Source: PMG-095 sp037200885 (GTDB taxonomy: Bacteria; Myxococcota_A; Polyangia; Polyangiales; Polyangiaceae). Taken from it: 64,000 nucleotides of DNA. The position numbers and the translations under genes were made by a program. The stretch covers positions 1,426,001 to 1,490,000 of the forward strand of contig JBBCIN010000002.1 of the NCBI GenBank assembly GCA_037200885.1, read 5' to 3'. The notes under the pieces were generated by a model that worked only from the letters and a program-made list of their open reading frames with translations, was not told the DNA's origin and did not search any database. Below are positions 51,261 through 60,246 of this stretch, one piece after another. Numbering within the stretch: the first letter of the stretch is position 1; each line of letters starts with the position of its first letter.

Positions 51261-54200
51261 CCGCCGCCGCCGGGCGTCTCGATCCGCAGGCGGTCAAAGG
51301 CGGCTACCTCGAAGACCGCGTGGCCGGGTATTTCTCGGCCATTGTGGAAGTTCCGTCCGGGCGCGCCCGCGCCGCCTCCGGCGAGGCCGAAGGGTGCGGT
51401 CAAGCGCCGCTCGCAGAGAAGTGAGACCGTGAGCGGCTCCAAGAACTCGTACTCACGGCAGGCGCCGTCGCCGCCGGGGTAGAGTCCACTGCCGCCCGAA
51501 CCGCGCCGCAGCGAAAACTCACGGATCCGCACCGGAAAACGCTGCTCGATGATTTCCGGATCGGTGATGCGCGTGTTGGTCATGTGGGTGTGCACCGCGC
51601 TGGCCCCACGGAAGCCCGGACCCGCGCCGGCGCCACCGGCGATTGTCTCGTAGTAGCCGAAGCGCTGCTGACCAAAGCTCACGTTGTTCATCGTGCCCTG
51701 GCTAGCAGCGGCGCGGCCGAGCGCGCCGAGCAGGACATCGACCACGCGCTGCGAGGTCTCCACGTTGCCCCCGGCCACCGCGCGACCCGGCGCTGGATTC
51801 AAGATGCTGCGCTCGGGAATGTCCACGCTGACGTCGCGCAAGCAGCCGCTATTGAGCGGAATCGCCCGACCGACCAGCGCGCGCAGCACGTACAGCACGG
51901 CGGCGAGTGTGACGGCGCGCGGCGCATTCAAGTTCCCCGGCGATTCTGCGCCGCTTTCGCCGAAGTCGAGCGCAAGCTTGCCACCGAAGGCGTGCACGGT
52001 GACCGCGATCGGCGTGCCGTCGTCGAGTCGGTCGTCAAAGCGGTAGCTCGCTTCGGGTAGCTCGCGGATGACGCGCGCCACGCTGTCTCCCGCGAGGTCC
52101 TGCACCGCGCGCATGTAACGGGCGACTCGAGCTTGCCCGCGCTCTCGAACCAACTCGTGGAGCATGCGGGCACCGGTTCGGGCGGCGGCAATCTGCGCCT
52201 CGATGTCCGCCAGATTCTCGAGCGGGCGACGCGCGGGATAGGGGCCGCGCGTGAGCTTTTCGAGGATCAGCGCGCGATCCAGCTGCCCGCTGCGGGCGAC
52301 GCACAACGCGCTAAATACGCTGCCTTCCTCGGACAGCTGACTCGAAAAGGCGGGCATCGAGCCGGGCGTGATGCCGCCGATGTCCGAGTGATGCCCGCGC
52401 GTGGCACTGAAGAAGCGAAGCTCGCCGCTCGCGTCGTGTACCGGCAGAACCACGGTCATGTCGGGCAGGTGCGAGCCTCCCGAGGCCGGATCATTGGTTA
52501 CGAAGACGTCGCCTGCGGACAGCCCGGGGTGCGCTTCGAGCACCGCGCGCACCGATTCGCTCATCGCGCCCAGGTGCACCGGGATGTGCGGAGCATTGGC
52601 GACTAGGCCGCCCTGGGCGTCGAAAATGGCGCACGAGAAGTCCAAGCGTTCGCGGATATTGGTGCTCTGCGCCGTGCGCTGGAGCGTGTGCCCCATCTGC
52701 TCGGCAATGGACATGAACGCGTTGCTCATCACCTCGAGAGTGACTGGGTCGGGGGCGGCGCTTTCGTCGTTGGCGGGCACGTCAGCGACTTCGGACGCGC
52801 TCTCGGCTTCGGGGCGCGCCAGCAAGATGCCGTCGGCATGGCACTCGAGCTCGAAACCGGGGTCGACCACGATCGTTGCGACCGCTTCGGCGATCAGAGC
52901 GGGGCCGCGGATCCGGGCGCCCGCGGTGAGCGATTCACGCTCGAAAACCGGTACTTTCTCGTAGCGTTGGCCGCGATGCCAGAGCGTGGTGTGCCGTCCC
53001 GGTTGGGATGGAGCGCCATCCGCGAGGCCTGCGGGACGCGCGTGACCGAGCGCAGACGAGACGCGAGCTTCGACGCGCAGGGCCGTGACTTCGAGCTCTG
53101 CGTCTGGCCGGGCATGCCCGAAATCCCGCGCGTGCGACGTTTCGAAGCGTTGGCGCAGGTCGTCCGCGCCCGCACTCGCGCGAACGAGCGGCAGAGTGAG
53201 GGTGGTCTCGCTGCCCGCGTAGCGCAGATCGAGCCGCCGAATGCACTCGCTACCGTGCGTGCCTGCCTGCGCTTCCACGACCGCGCGCGCTTGCCGCTCC
53301 AGGACTTCGAAAGTTGGCTCGAGCTCGGCGAGCAGTGCGTCGGTCAGTGGGCGCGAGCCGGCGTCGGCCGAAACGTGGTGACTGACATCGGCCAAGGCCA
53401 TGCCGTACGCGGACAGCACGCCCGACAGCGGATGAAAGACCACTTGTGCGATGCCCAGCAAGCGCGCCAGCGCGCAGGCATGTTGGCCGCCCGCTCCGCC
53501 GAACACGACCAAGGCATGCTCGCGCACGTCGAAACCACGCGCGACCGAGACCTGGCGCAGCGCTTCGGCCATGTTGCGATTGGCGATCTCGAAGAAACCC
53601 TCGGCGACGCTCCGAACGTCAGCAAAATGGCCGTTTTCGCGCAGCTCGGCGGCGATTCGTTCGAGCGCGGTCAGCACCGGCGGCAGCTGGAGCGGGAAGG
53701 GGAAGCGATGCGTGACCAAGCGCCCGAGCGCCAAGTCCACGTCGCTCACGGTCAAGGCCTGCGCGCCGGCGCGCCCGTAGCAGAGTGGACCGGGATCGGA
53801 GCCCGCGCTATCGGGGCCGACGGTGAGGCGACCATCGCGCAAGCGGCAGACCGAGCCACCTCCGGCCGCGACGGTGTGGATCGCCAGCATCGGCGCCACC
53901 AAGCGTACGCCCGCGATCTCGTGCTCGTAGCGGCGCTCGAATTCGCCCGCATAGCGCGAGACATCCGTCGAGGTGCCGCCCATGTCGAAACCGAGCACTT
54001 GCCCGAGACCCAGACCGTTCGCGATCTGCGCCAAGGCCACGCTGCCACCGGCCGGTCCGGACAGCAGCGCGTTCGGGCCGCGAAAGTGCGCGGCATCGCA
54101 CAAGCCGCCGCTCGATTGCATCAATTGCAACGTGCTTCCGGGGAGCTCGGCCTGCAGCGTCTCGAGGTAGCGAGCCAAACGCGGGCTGAGATAAGCGTCG

Positions 54201-54796
54201 ACGCTGGCGGTGTCTCCACGCAGAAGCAGCCCGACGCGCGGCGCGAGCTGGTGGGAGAGCGAGACTTCGCCGATGCCCGCAGCGCGAGCGATTTCCTCGA
54301 TTTCGCGCTCGAGCGCGCCGGTGCGGTGATCGCCGAGCACCACGATGGCCACGCTGTCGATGCCGCGCGCGCGTAGCGCCGTCAGTTCCAAGAGGAGCCG
54401 AGCGTGATTCGGGCGCTCCAGCGGGACGCCAGCACGGTCCGCGCGCGCATCCAGCTCGAGGACCTCTTCGTACAGCACGCCTGGTTTCTGGATCGCGAGC
54501 GCAAACAGGTCTGGGCGGGCTTGGGTGCCGATCTGAAGCAGATCGCGAAAGCCGCGCGTGATCAGCAGCGCAAAGCGCTCGCCCTTGCGCTCCAACAGCG
54601 CGTTCGTCGCCAGCGTCGTGCCCATGCGAACGCGGCAGGCGGGGATCGGCTGATCCGCGCCGAGCGCGAGCAGCTGACGAATGCCCTCGAGCGGCGCGCG
54701 GTCCGACGACAGGACCTTGGCTAGGCGCAGCGCGCCGTGCTCATCGACCCCCAAACAATCGGTGAACGTGCCACCGCGGTCGATGAAAAAGTCCAA
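51245..54796 (-). CDS. Hydantoinase/5-oxoprolinase, fused A and B subunits
   Basis: An 1183-residue ATP-dependent hydrolase in which HyuA- and HyuB-type subunits are fused, as in eukaryotic 5-oxoprolinase. Residues 1-690 are the HyuA part (FFIDRGGTFTDCLGVDEHG; GFDMGGTSTDVSRYAGEF with the ATP-binding DMGGTSTD; VVFGGAGGQHACALARLLG). Residues 695-1180 are HyuB (DPVTLEVMSNAFMSIAEQMG; DVFVTNDPASGGSHLPDM; RGHHSDIGGITPGSMP). It probably opens 5-oxoproline or hydantoin rings. The only usable start is the TTG at 54796, since a stop codon lies six codons upstream; it follows clpA by 24 bp. The 1183-residue length agrees with 5-oxoprolinases of about 1,200-1,300. Confidence 0.93.
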   Translation of the reverse strand: MDFFIDRGGTFTDCLGVDEHGALRLAKVLSSDRAPLEGIRQLLALGADQPIPACRVRMGTTLATNALLERKGERFALLITRGFRDLLQIGTQARPDLFALAIQKPGVLYEEVLELDARADRAGVPLERPNHARLLLELTALRARGIDSVAIVVLGDHRTGALEREIEEIARAAGIGEVSLSHQLAPRVGLLLRGDTASVDAYLSPRLARYLETLQAELPGSTLQLMQSSGGLCDAAHFRGPNALLSGPAGGSVALAQIANGLGLGQVLGFDMGGTSTDVSRYAGEFERRYEHEIAGVRLVAPMLAIHTVAAGGGSVCRLRDGRLTVGPDSAGSDPGPLCYGRAGAQALTVSDVDLALGRLVTHRFPFPLQLPPVLTALERIAAELRENGHFADVRSVAEGFFEIANRNMAEALRQVSVARGFDVREHALVVFGGAGGQHACALARLLGIAQVVFHPLSGVLSAYGMALADVSHHVSADAGSRPLTDALLAELEPTFEVLERQARAVVEAQAGTHGSECIRRLDLRYAGSETTLTLPLVRASAGADDLRQRFETSHARDFGHARPDAELEVTALRVEARVSSALGHARPAGLADGAPSQPGRHTTLWHRGQRYEKVPVFERESLTAGARIRGPALIAEAVATIVVDPGFELECHADGILLARPEAESASEVADVPANDESAAPDPVTLEVMSNAFMSIAEQMGHTLQRTAQSTNIRERLDFSCAIFDAQGGLVANAPHIPVHLGAMSESVRAVLEAHPGLSAGDVFVTNDPASGGSHLPDMTVVLPVHDASGELRFFSATRGHHSDIGGITPGSMPAFSSQLSEEGSVFSALCVARSGQLDRALILEKLTRGPYPARRPLENLADIEAQIAAARTGARMLHELVRERGQARVARYMRAVQDLAGDSVARVIRELPEASYRFDDRLDDGTPIAVTVHAFGGKLALDFGESGAESPGNLNAPRAVTLAAVLYVLRALVGRAIPLNSGCLRDVSVDIPERSILNPAPGRAVAGGNVETSQRVVDVLLGALGRAAASQGTMNNVSFGQQRFGYYETIAGGAGAGPGFRGASAVHTHMTNTRITDPEIIEQRFPVRIREFSLRRGSGGSGLYPGGDGACREYEFLEPLTVSLLCERRLTAPFGLAGGGAGAPGRNFHNGREIPGHAVFEVAAFDRLRIETPGGGGYGVA

Positions 54797-54820
54797 GCCG
54801 GCGCGCCGCGTTCAGCGCGG

Positions 54821-57118
54821 TTAGTTCAAGAGCCGCGGGTGGGGCACGCCCTGCGCATCGACGCCGCGCAGGTCGAAGGTGATCGCGCCGTTTTCGGCGC
54901 GGACGATCACGTGCCCGCCGTGCTCGAGCTGACCGAACAGGAGCTCGTCACCGAGCGGCTTCTTGATCTCGTCTTGGATCAGCCGGGCCAAGGGCCTGGC
55001 GCCGTTCGATTTGTCGTAGCCCTTCTCCGCCAGGTACACACGGGCGGATTCGCTCAGCTCGATCGTGACGTCACGGTCCGCCAATTGGTCGCCTAGTTCA
55101 CGGATGAACTTGTCCACCACTCGGTTCATCACCGCGGGTGACAGCGGATCGAAGGCGATGCGCGCGTCCAAGCGATTGCGGAATTCCGGACTGAAGGTGT
55201 TGCGCATGGCCAACGAATCACTGCCTTGCGCGTCGCGATTGCCGAAGCCGACCATACCGCGGGCGAGATCTTGGGCCCCCACGTTGCTGGTCATGATCAG
55301 GACCACGTGCCGGAAATCACCCTGCTTTCCGTTGTTGTCGGTGAGCGTGCCGTGATCCATGACCTGCAAGAGCACGTTGAACACGTCCGGGTGTGCCTTC
55401 TCGATCTCGTCCAAGAGCAGCACCGCGTGCGGCGTCTTGGCCACTGCTTCAGTCAAGAGACCCCCGCGGTCGTAACCGACGTAGCCGGGAGGGGCGCCGA
55501 TCAGGCGCGAAACGGTGTGGCGCTCCATGTATTCGCTCATGTCGAAGCGAATCAGCTCGATGCCCATGGTTTTGGCCAATTGCCGGGCCGCTTCGGTCTT
55601 GCCGACGCCGGTCGGGCCGGTGAACAGGTACGAACCGATCGGCTTTTCTTTTGGCCGTAGCCCGGCGCGTGAGAGCTTGATCGCCGAGGCCAGCTCAGCC
55701 AGCGCGCGGTCCTGGCCAAAGACGGCCTTCTGCAGGTCCGACTCCAGGTTCTTGAGTGCCGATTTCGCGTCTGCGGTGACCTGACGCGGCGGGATTTGCG
55801 CCATGCGCGCGAGGACCGCTTCGATCCGTTCGACGTCCACGATCACCGTCTCGGCATCGATCGCTGCTTCCAGCTTGGCGTCTGCGCCGCCTTCATCCAT
55901 CAGATCGATGGCCTTGTCTGGCATCTTTTTGTCGCGCAAATGCCGATCGGCGAGCGTCGCCGCGGCTTCGAGCGCCGCGTCCGTGTAGGCGACACCGTGG
56001 AACTCCTCGTAGCGGCCGCGCAGGCCCTTCAAGATCTGAATCGTTTCGCTCAAGCTCGGCTCGAGCACGTCGATCTTCTGGAAGCGACGCGCGAGCGCGC
56101 GATCCTTTTCGAAGTGCGAGCGGTATTCCTCGAACGTGGTTGCGCCGATGCAACGGAGCTTGCCGTTGGCCAACGCTGGCTTCAGCAAGTTCGCGGCGTC
56201 GAGCGTGCCACCGCTGGCCGCTCCCGCGCCGACCATGGTGTGGATCTCATCCACGAACAGCACGGCGTGGGGCAGGCTCTCGATTTGCTTGAGCACCGCT
56301 TTGACGCGGTTCTCGAAGTCACCGCGAAAGCGCGTGCCAGCCACCAGCGCGCCCATATCCAGCGCGTAGATCACCACATTCGCCAACGGCGCCGGGATGT
56401 CCTTGGCGACGATTTTCGCGGCCAAGCCTTCGACGATCGCGGTCTTGCCGACGCCGGCATCACCCACGAACATCGGGTTGTTCTTGCGCCGCCGGCACAG
56501 CACTTGGATGGCGCGGCGTAGCTCTTTTTCGCGGCCGACCAGCGGCTCGATGTTGCCCGCTTTGGCCTGCTCGTTCAGATTGATCGCGAATTTCGCGAGC
56601 GCATCGGCAGGGGGCGCCGCGTCGGCATCTTCGTCGTGGTCGCCGGCGCGTTCGCCGGAGGTCAGTGCGTCCTCGTCATCGCCATCTTTGCTCACTCCGT
56701 GGGAGACATAGTTCACCAGATCATAACGAGTGAGCCCAGCTTCGGTCAGCGCAGCGACCGCGGCCGAATCCAGTTCACTGAAGATCGCGATCAGGACGTT
56801 GTGGCCCTTCAGCTCTTCTTTTCCGCTGTTCTGTACGTTGATCGCGGCGCGGCTGAGAACCCGCTGAAAGCCGCGAGACGCGCTCAGATCGAGCTCTTCC
56901 GGCTCGGGTACGCGGCTCACTTCCTCGTCGAGGAAGCGATCCAAAGCGCGCTTGAGCTTGTCGACGTCACCCCCCGCAGCCTTGGCGGCGCGAGCGGTGG
57001 CGGGATCTTGGAGTAGGCCGTAGAGCAGGTGCTCCACGGTCATGACGTCGTGACGACGACGGATGGCTTCACTCTGCGCGAACGCGCAGGCTGCTTCGAC
57101 TTCAGCGCTGACTTTCAC
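54821..57118 (-). CDS. clpA: ATP-dependent Clp protease ATPase subunit ClpA
   Basis: A 765-residue AAA+ unfoldase. Residues 1-145 form the Clp N domain (AEVEAACAFAQSEAIRRRHD). AAA1 has GDAGVGKTAIVEG and LFVDEIHTMVGAGAASGG; AAA2 has TGPTGVGKTEAARQ, LLDEIEKAHPDVFN and SEYMERHTVSRLIG. The ClpP-binding loop lies in AAA2. The middle M-domain of ClpB/ClpC is absent, which identifies ClpA. The GTG at 57118 overlaps the clpS stop (GTGA), so adaptor and unfoldase are coupled. No clpP gene is nearby. Confidence 0.96.
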   Translation of the reverse strand: MKVSAEVEAACAFAQSEAIRRRHDVMTVEHLLYGLLQDPATARAAKAAGGDVDKLKRALDRFLDEEVSRVPEPEELDLSASRGFQRVLSRAAINVQNSGKEELKGHNVLIAIFSELDSAAVAALTEAGLTRYDLVNYVSHGVSKDGDDEDALTSGERAGDHDEDADAAPPADALAKFAINLNEQAKAGNIEPLVGREKELRRAIQVLCRRRKNNPMFVGDAGVGKTAIVEGLAAKIVAKDIPAPLANVVIYALDMGALVAGTRFRGDFENRVKAVLKQIESLPHAVLFVDEIHTMVGAGAASGGTLDAANLLKPALANGKLRCIGATTFEEYRSHFEKDRALARRFQKIDVLEPSLSETIQILKGLRGRYEEFHGVAYTDAALEAAATLADRHLRDKKMPDKAIDLMDEGGADAKLEAAIDAETVIVDVERIEAVLARMAQIPPRQVTADAKSALKNLESDLQKAVFGQDRALAELASAIKLSRAGLRPKEKPIGSYLFTGPTGVGKTEAARQLAKTMGIELIRFDMSEYMERHTVSRLIGAPPGYVGYDRGGLLTEAVAKTPHAVLLLDEIEKAHPDVFNVLLQVMDHGTLTDNNGKQGDFRHVVLIMTSNVGAQDLARGMVGFGNRDAQGSDSLAMRNTFSPEFRNRLDARIAFDPLSPAVMNRVVDKFIRELGDQLADRDVTIELSESARVYLAEKGYDKSNGARPLARLIQDEIKKPLGDELLFGQLEHGGHVIVRAENGAITFDLRGVDAQGVPHPRLLN

Positions 57119-57459
57119 TCGTCGGACCCTCCGAAGCCTTCCGGCTCTGCAGTGCACTTGAGCGGGTGACCGTGCTCTTTGGCGTAGTCCATCACCAGCG
57201 CCGCTTTGGTTTCGGCGATATCGCGGCTGAAGATGCCCGCGACGCCGTAGCCCTTGCGATGGATGTTGAGCATCACGGTCGTAGCCCCTGTTTCGTCCAG
57301 ATGAAAAAACTTCATCAGCACGTGGACCACGAACTCCATGGTCGTGTAGTCGTCGTTGTGGAAGACGACCACGTACTTGCGCGGCCGCTTGGTTTTGGGC
57401 CGTTCGGCGATGGCGAGGCCGTCATCGCGCTCCGGGTTCACTCGCTCATTAGGCGGCAT
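57115..57459 (-). CDS. clpS: ClpA adaptor ClpS
   Basis: A 114-residue adaptor that delivers N-degron substrates to ClpAP. The core begins KYVVVFHNDDYTTMEFVVHVL and includes the acidic NDD and the ATTVMLNIHRKGYGVAGIFSRD pocket; the ending is AKEHGHPLKCTAEPE. The frame opens at 57558, but the ATG at 57459 gives the usual disordered N terminus (MPPNERVNPERDDG). It precedes clpA with a four-base overlap, the common clpSA order. Confidence 0.95.
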   Translation of the reverse strand: MPPNERVNPERDDGLAIAERPKTKRPRKYVVVFHNDDYTTMEFVVHVLMKFFHLDETGATTVMLNIHRKGYGVAGIFSRDIAETKAALVMDYAKEHGHPLKCTAEPEGFGGSDE

Positions 57460-57646
57460 GAAGTACCGGGTGAATCTGAGCACGCTCGCCCCAAATGTCG
57501 AGGGGCACTCGGCGATCCGGCCGCTCGCACGGCGATTGCGGCCGACTAGCTTGGCCAAGCCCGTCTACGAGCGCGACGGACGCACGCTCGCTAACGGCAT
57601 CCCTGAAAGGAGAGCTCCGATTTGGGGCACCTCAGGGGTGATGCCC

Positions 57647-57680
57647 CAAAAAAACCAATCCGGCCGGAAAACACGGCCGG
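57647..57680 (-). terminator. Intrinsic terminator of a small minus-strand gene
   Basis: On the minus strand CCGGCCG and CGGCCGG (57660-57666 with 57674-57680) form a seven-base stem with a seven-base loop, followed after five bases by seven T residues. Just beyond, TTTGGGGCA/TGCCCCAAA (57621-57650) makes a second hairpin. It begins six bases after the stop codon of the small ORF at 57686. Confidence 0.8.
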
Positions 57681-57685
57681 GCAGA

Positions 57686-57826
57686 TCAAGTCGCGGTCTT
57701 GGCCGGCGTCTTGGGCGCCGCGGCTTGCGCGTTCTCTTGGGCGCGCTTCAGCTCCCATTCAGCGTTTTTTTTGGCGCGGCGTTCGCGCTTGCGGCGTGCG
57801 GTACGAGGATCTTGCGGGCTTCCCAT
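57686..57826 (-). CDS. Small basic protein, possible
   Basis: A 46-residue ORF starting MGSPQDPRTARRKRERRAKK and ending in an Ala/Pro/Lys tail. It is highly basic and helical, as for a nucleic-acid-associated small protein. No known family comes to mind. Support is positional: an intrinsic terminator follows its stop by five bases on the same strand. The frame extends upstream to 58030, but those codons are GC-shadow-like. No strong ribosome site is visible, so this is only a moderate call. Confidence 0.5.
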   Translation of the reverse strand: MGSPQDPRTARRKRERRAKKNAEWELKRAQENAQAAAPKTPAKTAT

Positions 57827-57993
57827 AGTGGGCGGGTGTCTAGCAGAGGTTTTCCGCTGTGTCGCGCTTAATTCGTACTCTCGAACCCGTGAACGTGCCC
57901 GCGCCCGTGCCTGTACTCGAAAAACCGCCCTGATTTTCCTAGTGCCGTCCCGCACTGGCGCACGCGGGCTGCTAGGAGGCGACCCCAAAATCC

Positions 57994-58055
57994 CGACGAA
58001 AGGGAGAGCGCCGGGCCCGTGCACGGGCACGTTTACGTTACCGGAGGGAGAGAGA
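57994..58055. repeat. GGGCACG hexamer repeat, copy 3
   Basis: GACGAAAGGGAGAGCG, then CGGGCCCGTGCACGGGCACG and TTTACGTTACCGGAGGGAG. It is more diverged than copies 1 and 2 and lies just 3' of the minus-strand gene ending at 58058. An inverted partner, GTGAACGTGCCCGCGCCCGT, lies about 110 bp to the left (near 57889-57908). Confidence 0.65.
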
Positions 58056-58057
58056 GA

Positions 58058-58507
58058 TCACGCCGTCGGGGCGGCGTGTTTTTCCAGCAATGTCGCGAGC
58101 CTGGGGGCGGCGCCCTCGACTTGTTTCTCGGCCATCCCGCGCATTTTCTCGTAGGTTTTCTTGATCATGGCGTTGTCGACTCGGGCGGCTCGGGCGTCGG
58201 TGACGGCGAGCAGGGCTTGCGCGACTCGGCCGCTGTTCTGTTGCAAGTAGGCGCCGGCCGGCACCTTCTTCGCGGCGGCCTCCTGATAGACGGGGTCGAC
58301 CGCGTCCAAGAAATCGTCGAGCAGGTTGTTCACCGTGTCTTTCACGAACCCGGGGCGGATCCCTTGCACGATCTTGTAAGCTCCTTTGATGGCAATGCCG
58401 CTGAGGCCGCCTTTGTCCGCCACTTCGGCATCCAACACCTGGCAGGCATCGGCGATCACGGCGCTCCGCTTGTCTCCAGTTCCCATCTGTTCCCGCAGGC
58501 TCGACAT
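58058..58507 (-). CDS. Conserved-looking small helical protein, unknown function
   Basis: A 149-residue soluble, mostly helical protein (AVIADACQVLDAEVADKGGL; AIKGAYKIVQGIRPGFVKDT; VNNLLDDFLDAVDPVYQEA; RVAQALLAVTDARAARVDN). Its composition and even helix pattern suggest a compact bundle. No signal, membrane helix or catalytic motif. It starts at the ATG 58507 and is divergent from the Ser/Thr kinase gene (243 bp), so the two could share control. I recognise the general look of an uncharacterised bacterial DUF but cannot name it with certainty. Confidence 0.75.
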   Translation of the reverse strand: MSSLREQMGTGDKRSAVIADACQVLDAEVADKGGLSGIAIKGAYKIVQGIRPGFVKDTVNNLLDDFLDAVDPVYQEAAAKKVPAGAYLQQNSGRVAQALLAVTDARAARVDNAMIKKTYEKMRGMAEKQVEGAAPRLATLLEKHAAPTA

Positions 58508-58750
58508 TATTCCCTGACTTTCTGGCTCCGCCCAACGCCTACATTGGCGGCGGCGGCGCTATATACCGCGTGCCGCCCTGCAGGCCCAGTCCCGGCGGAG
58601 CGGTCGGCGGTGCGGCAGCCCCCGCGCCGATTCCGACCATACTCCACTTACTTGACGGCCCCCTGCTCGCTTGGGCCTAATGAAGACTAGGTTGTCCGCG
58701 ATGTTTCGCGAGAAGGCCGCACAATCGAGGCGAATCACCGCACGTTTAGG

Positions 58751-60040
58751 ATGACCGAAGAGCTCAAGCAAGGATCCAAGCTCGGCAACTACGAGCTGCT
58801 GCTGAGAGTCGGACGGGGCGGTATGGCTACGGTCTGGGTCGCGCGCGAGCGCGCCCAAGCGAGCAAGGACGATCGCCTGGTGGCCGTCAAGGTGATGCTC
58901 ACCGAGCTTGCCGACGAGAACGAGTTCATCAAGATGTTCTTGGACGAGGTTCGGCTCGTGCGCAGCATTCGCCATCCGAATGTGGTCGATGTTTACGACG
59001 TCGGCGAACACGACGGGATGATGTGGATGGCGATGGAGTGGGTGGAGGGCGAGTCCCTGCACACCGTGATCGCCGAAGCCGGCAAGCGCCGCGCGATCCC
59101 ACCGGAGTTGGCGGTTCGGATCATTGCCGACGCGGCCGCGGGGCTTCACGCTGCCCACGAATTGCGAGACGTGGACGGCAGCCCGCGCGGCGTCGTGCAC
59201 CGCGATATCTCTCCGCACAATATTCTGATCGGTACCAACGGCACGGTGAAGCTGGTGGACTTCGGCGTGGCCAAGGCGGTCGGGCGCATCAGCGAAGCAA
59301 CTCGGGCCGGCCAGCTCAAAGGGAAATTCGGCTACATGTCGCCCGAGCAAGCGCTCGGCAAAGGCGTCGATCGCCGGAGTGACATCTTCTCGCTCGGGAT
59401 CGTGCTGTTCGAGCTGACGACTAGCCGGCGCCTGTTCCGCGGCGAGCATGACATCGAGACATTGCGCTTGGTGATCTCCGGCGCGATCCCCAAGCCCACG
59501 CAGATCGACGCGAAGTATCCGCCGGAGCTCGAGCGCATCGTGCTCAAGGCTCTGGAGCGCAATGTCTCGTCACGCTACCAAACCGCAGCCGAATTCGAGC
59601 ACGATCTGCGCGCTTACCTCAAGTCGGAACGACTGATCGTACCGCAGAGTGGCGTGGCCGGGATCCTGAAGCGCGTGTTGGGCGAACGCATCGAACAGCG
59701 CCGCAAGGCCGTGCGTGGCGCGCTGAAAGCGCTCAGCAGCGGGGCCGTACCTGCCGCGCAGCTTTTGCCCAACGATCCCGCCTTTACCCCGACCGGTAAA
59801 GATCGCATCACGGTCAGTGGTGTCAGCACCGTGACCAATACGGGCTTGAGCGGCTTGAGCGGGCTGAGTTCTCCGGGGACCTCGCCGAGCGCGGTCATGC
59901 CGTCAGCGCGCGACCGGAGCCAAGCAGGCGTGCAGGGCTCGGCTCCCCGAGCCCGCCTGAGCACAGCCAGCGTGCTCGGTTACGCGATCGGTCTCACCGG
60001 TTTGGCGATCGCGTTGTTCGTTTTGATTTTCATGCGTTGA
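58751..60040 (+). CDS. Membrane-anchored Ser/Thr protein kinase
   Basis: A 429-residue eukaryotic-like kinase. The Gly loop is VGRGGMATVW, the ATP Lys is Lys47 (VAVKVML), the catalytic loop is HRDISPHNIL (Asp152), and DFG is at 170-172 (LVDFGVAKA). The APE-type motif is GYMSPEQALG. The kinase domain ends near residue 290. A Ser/Thr/Gly-rich linker follows (SGLSGLSGLSS, about 360-375), possibly phosphorylated, and a C-terminal membrane helix (VLGYAIGLTGLAIALFVLIF) anchors it with no extracellular sensor domain. It precedes the NtrC-type gene, so kinase and enhancer-binding regulator may be connected. Substrate unknown. Confidence 0.94.
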   Translation: MTEELKQGSKLGNYELLLRVGRGGMATVWVARERAQASKDDRLVAVKVMLTELADENEFIKMFLDEVRLVRSIRHPNVVDVYDVGEHDGMMWMAMEWVEGESLHTVIAEAGKRRAIPPELAVRIIADAAAGLHAAHELRDVDGSPRGVVHRDISPHNILIGTNGTVKLVDFGVAKAVGRISEATRAGQLKGKFGYMSPEQALGKGVDRRSDIFSLGIVLFELTTSRRLFRGEHDIETLRLVISGAIPKPTQIDAKYPPELERIVLKALERNVSSRYQTAAEFEHDLRAYLKSERLIVPQSGVAGILKRVLGERIEQRRKAVRGALKALSSGAVPAAQLLPNDPAFTPTGKDRITVSGVSTVTNTGLSGLSGLSSPGTSPSAVMPSARDRSQAGVQGSAPRARLSTASVLGYAIGLTGLAIALFVLIFMR

Positions 60041-60246
60041 GCCGCTTTTTGGCTCGCTGCAACGGGCCGAGCCGGCGGGCCGTTCGCGCTTCCGCGGAGC
60101 GATCCGAGATTCCAGAGAGCCGGTAGCGGAGCCGAACGCGATCGGAGCAAGCGATTGCGCTGCTCGAGAGGCTCGCCCGCCCCGCGGTGTGCTTCCTTGG
60201 ATCCGTGCGCTAGAGTCTTTGCACGGTTCCGTCCGATTCGAGCAAC

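Larger units (their letters stand above)
57460..58057. other. Gap between clpS and the 58058 gene
   Basis: Apart from the possible 46-residue gene, its terminator and the hexamer repeat with its inverted partner, nothing is recognisable in these 598 bases. The open frames crossing it have Arg/Pro-rich shadow compositions. The clpS promoter should lie near 57460-57600, but I see no clear -35/-10 pair. Confidence 0.4.
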
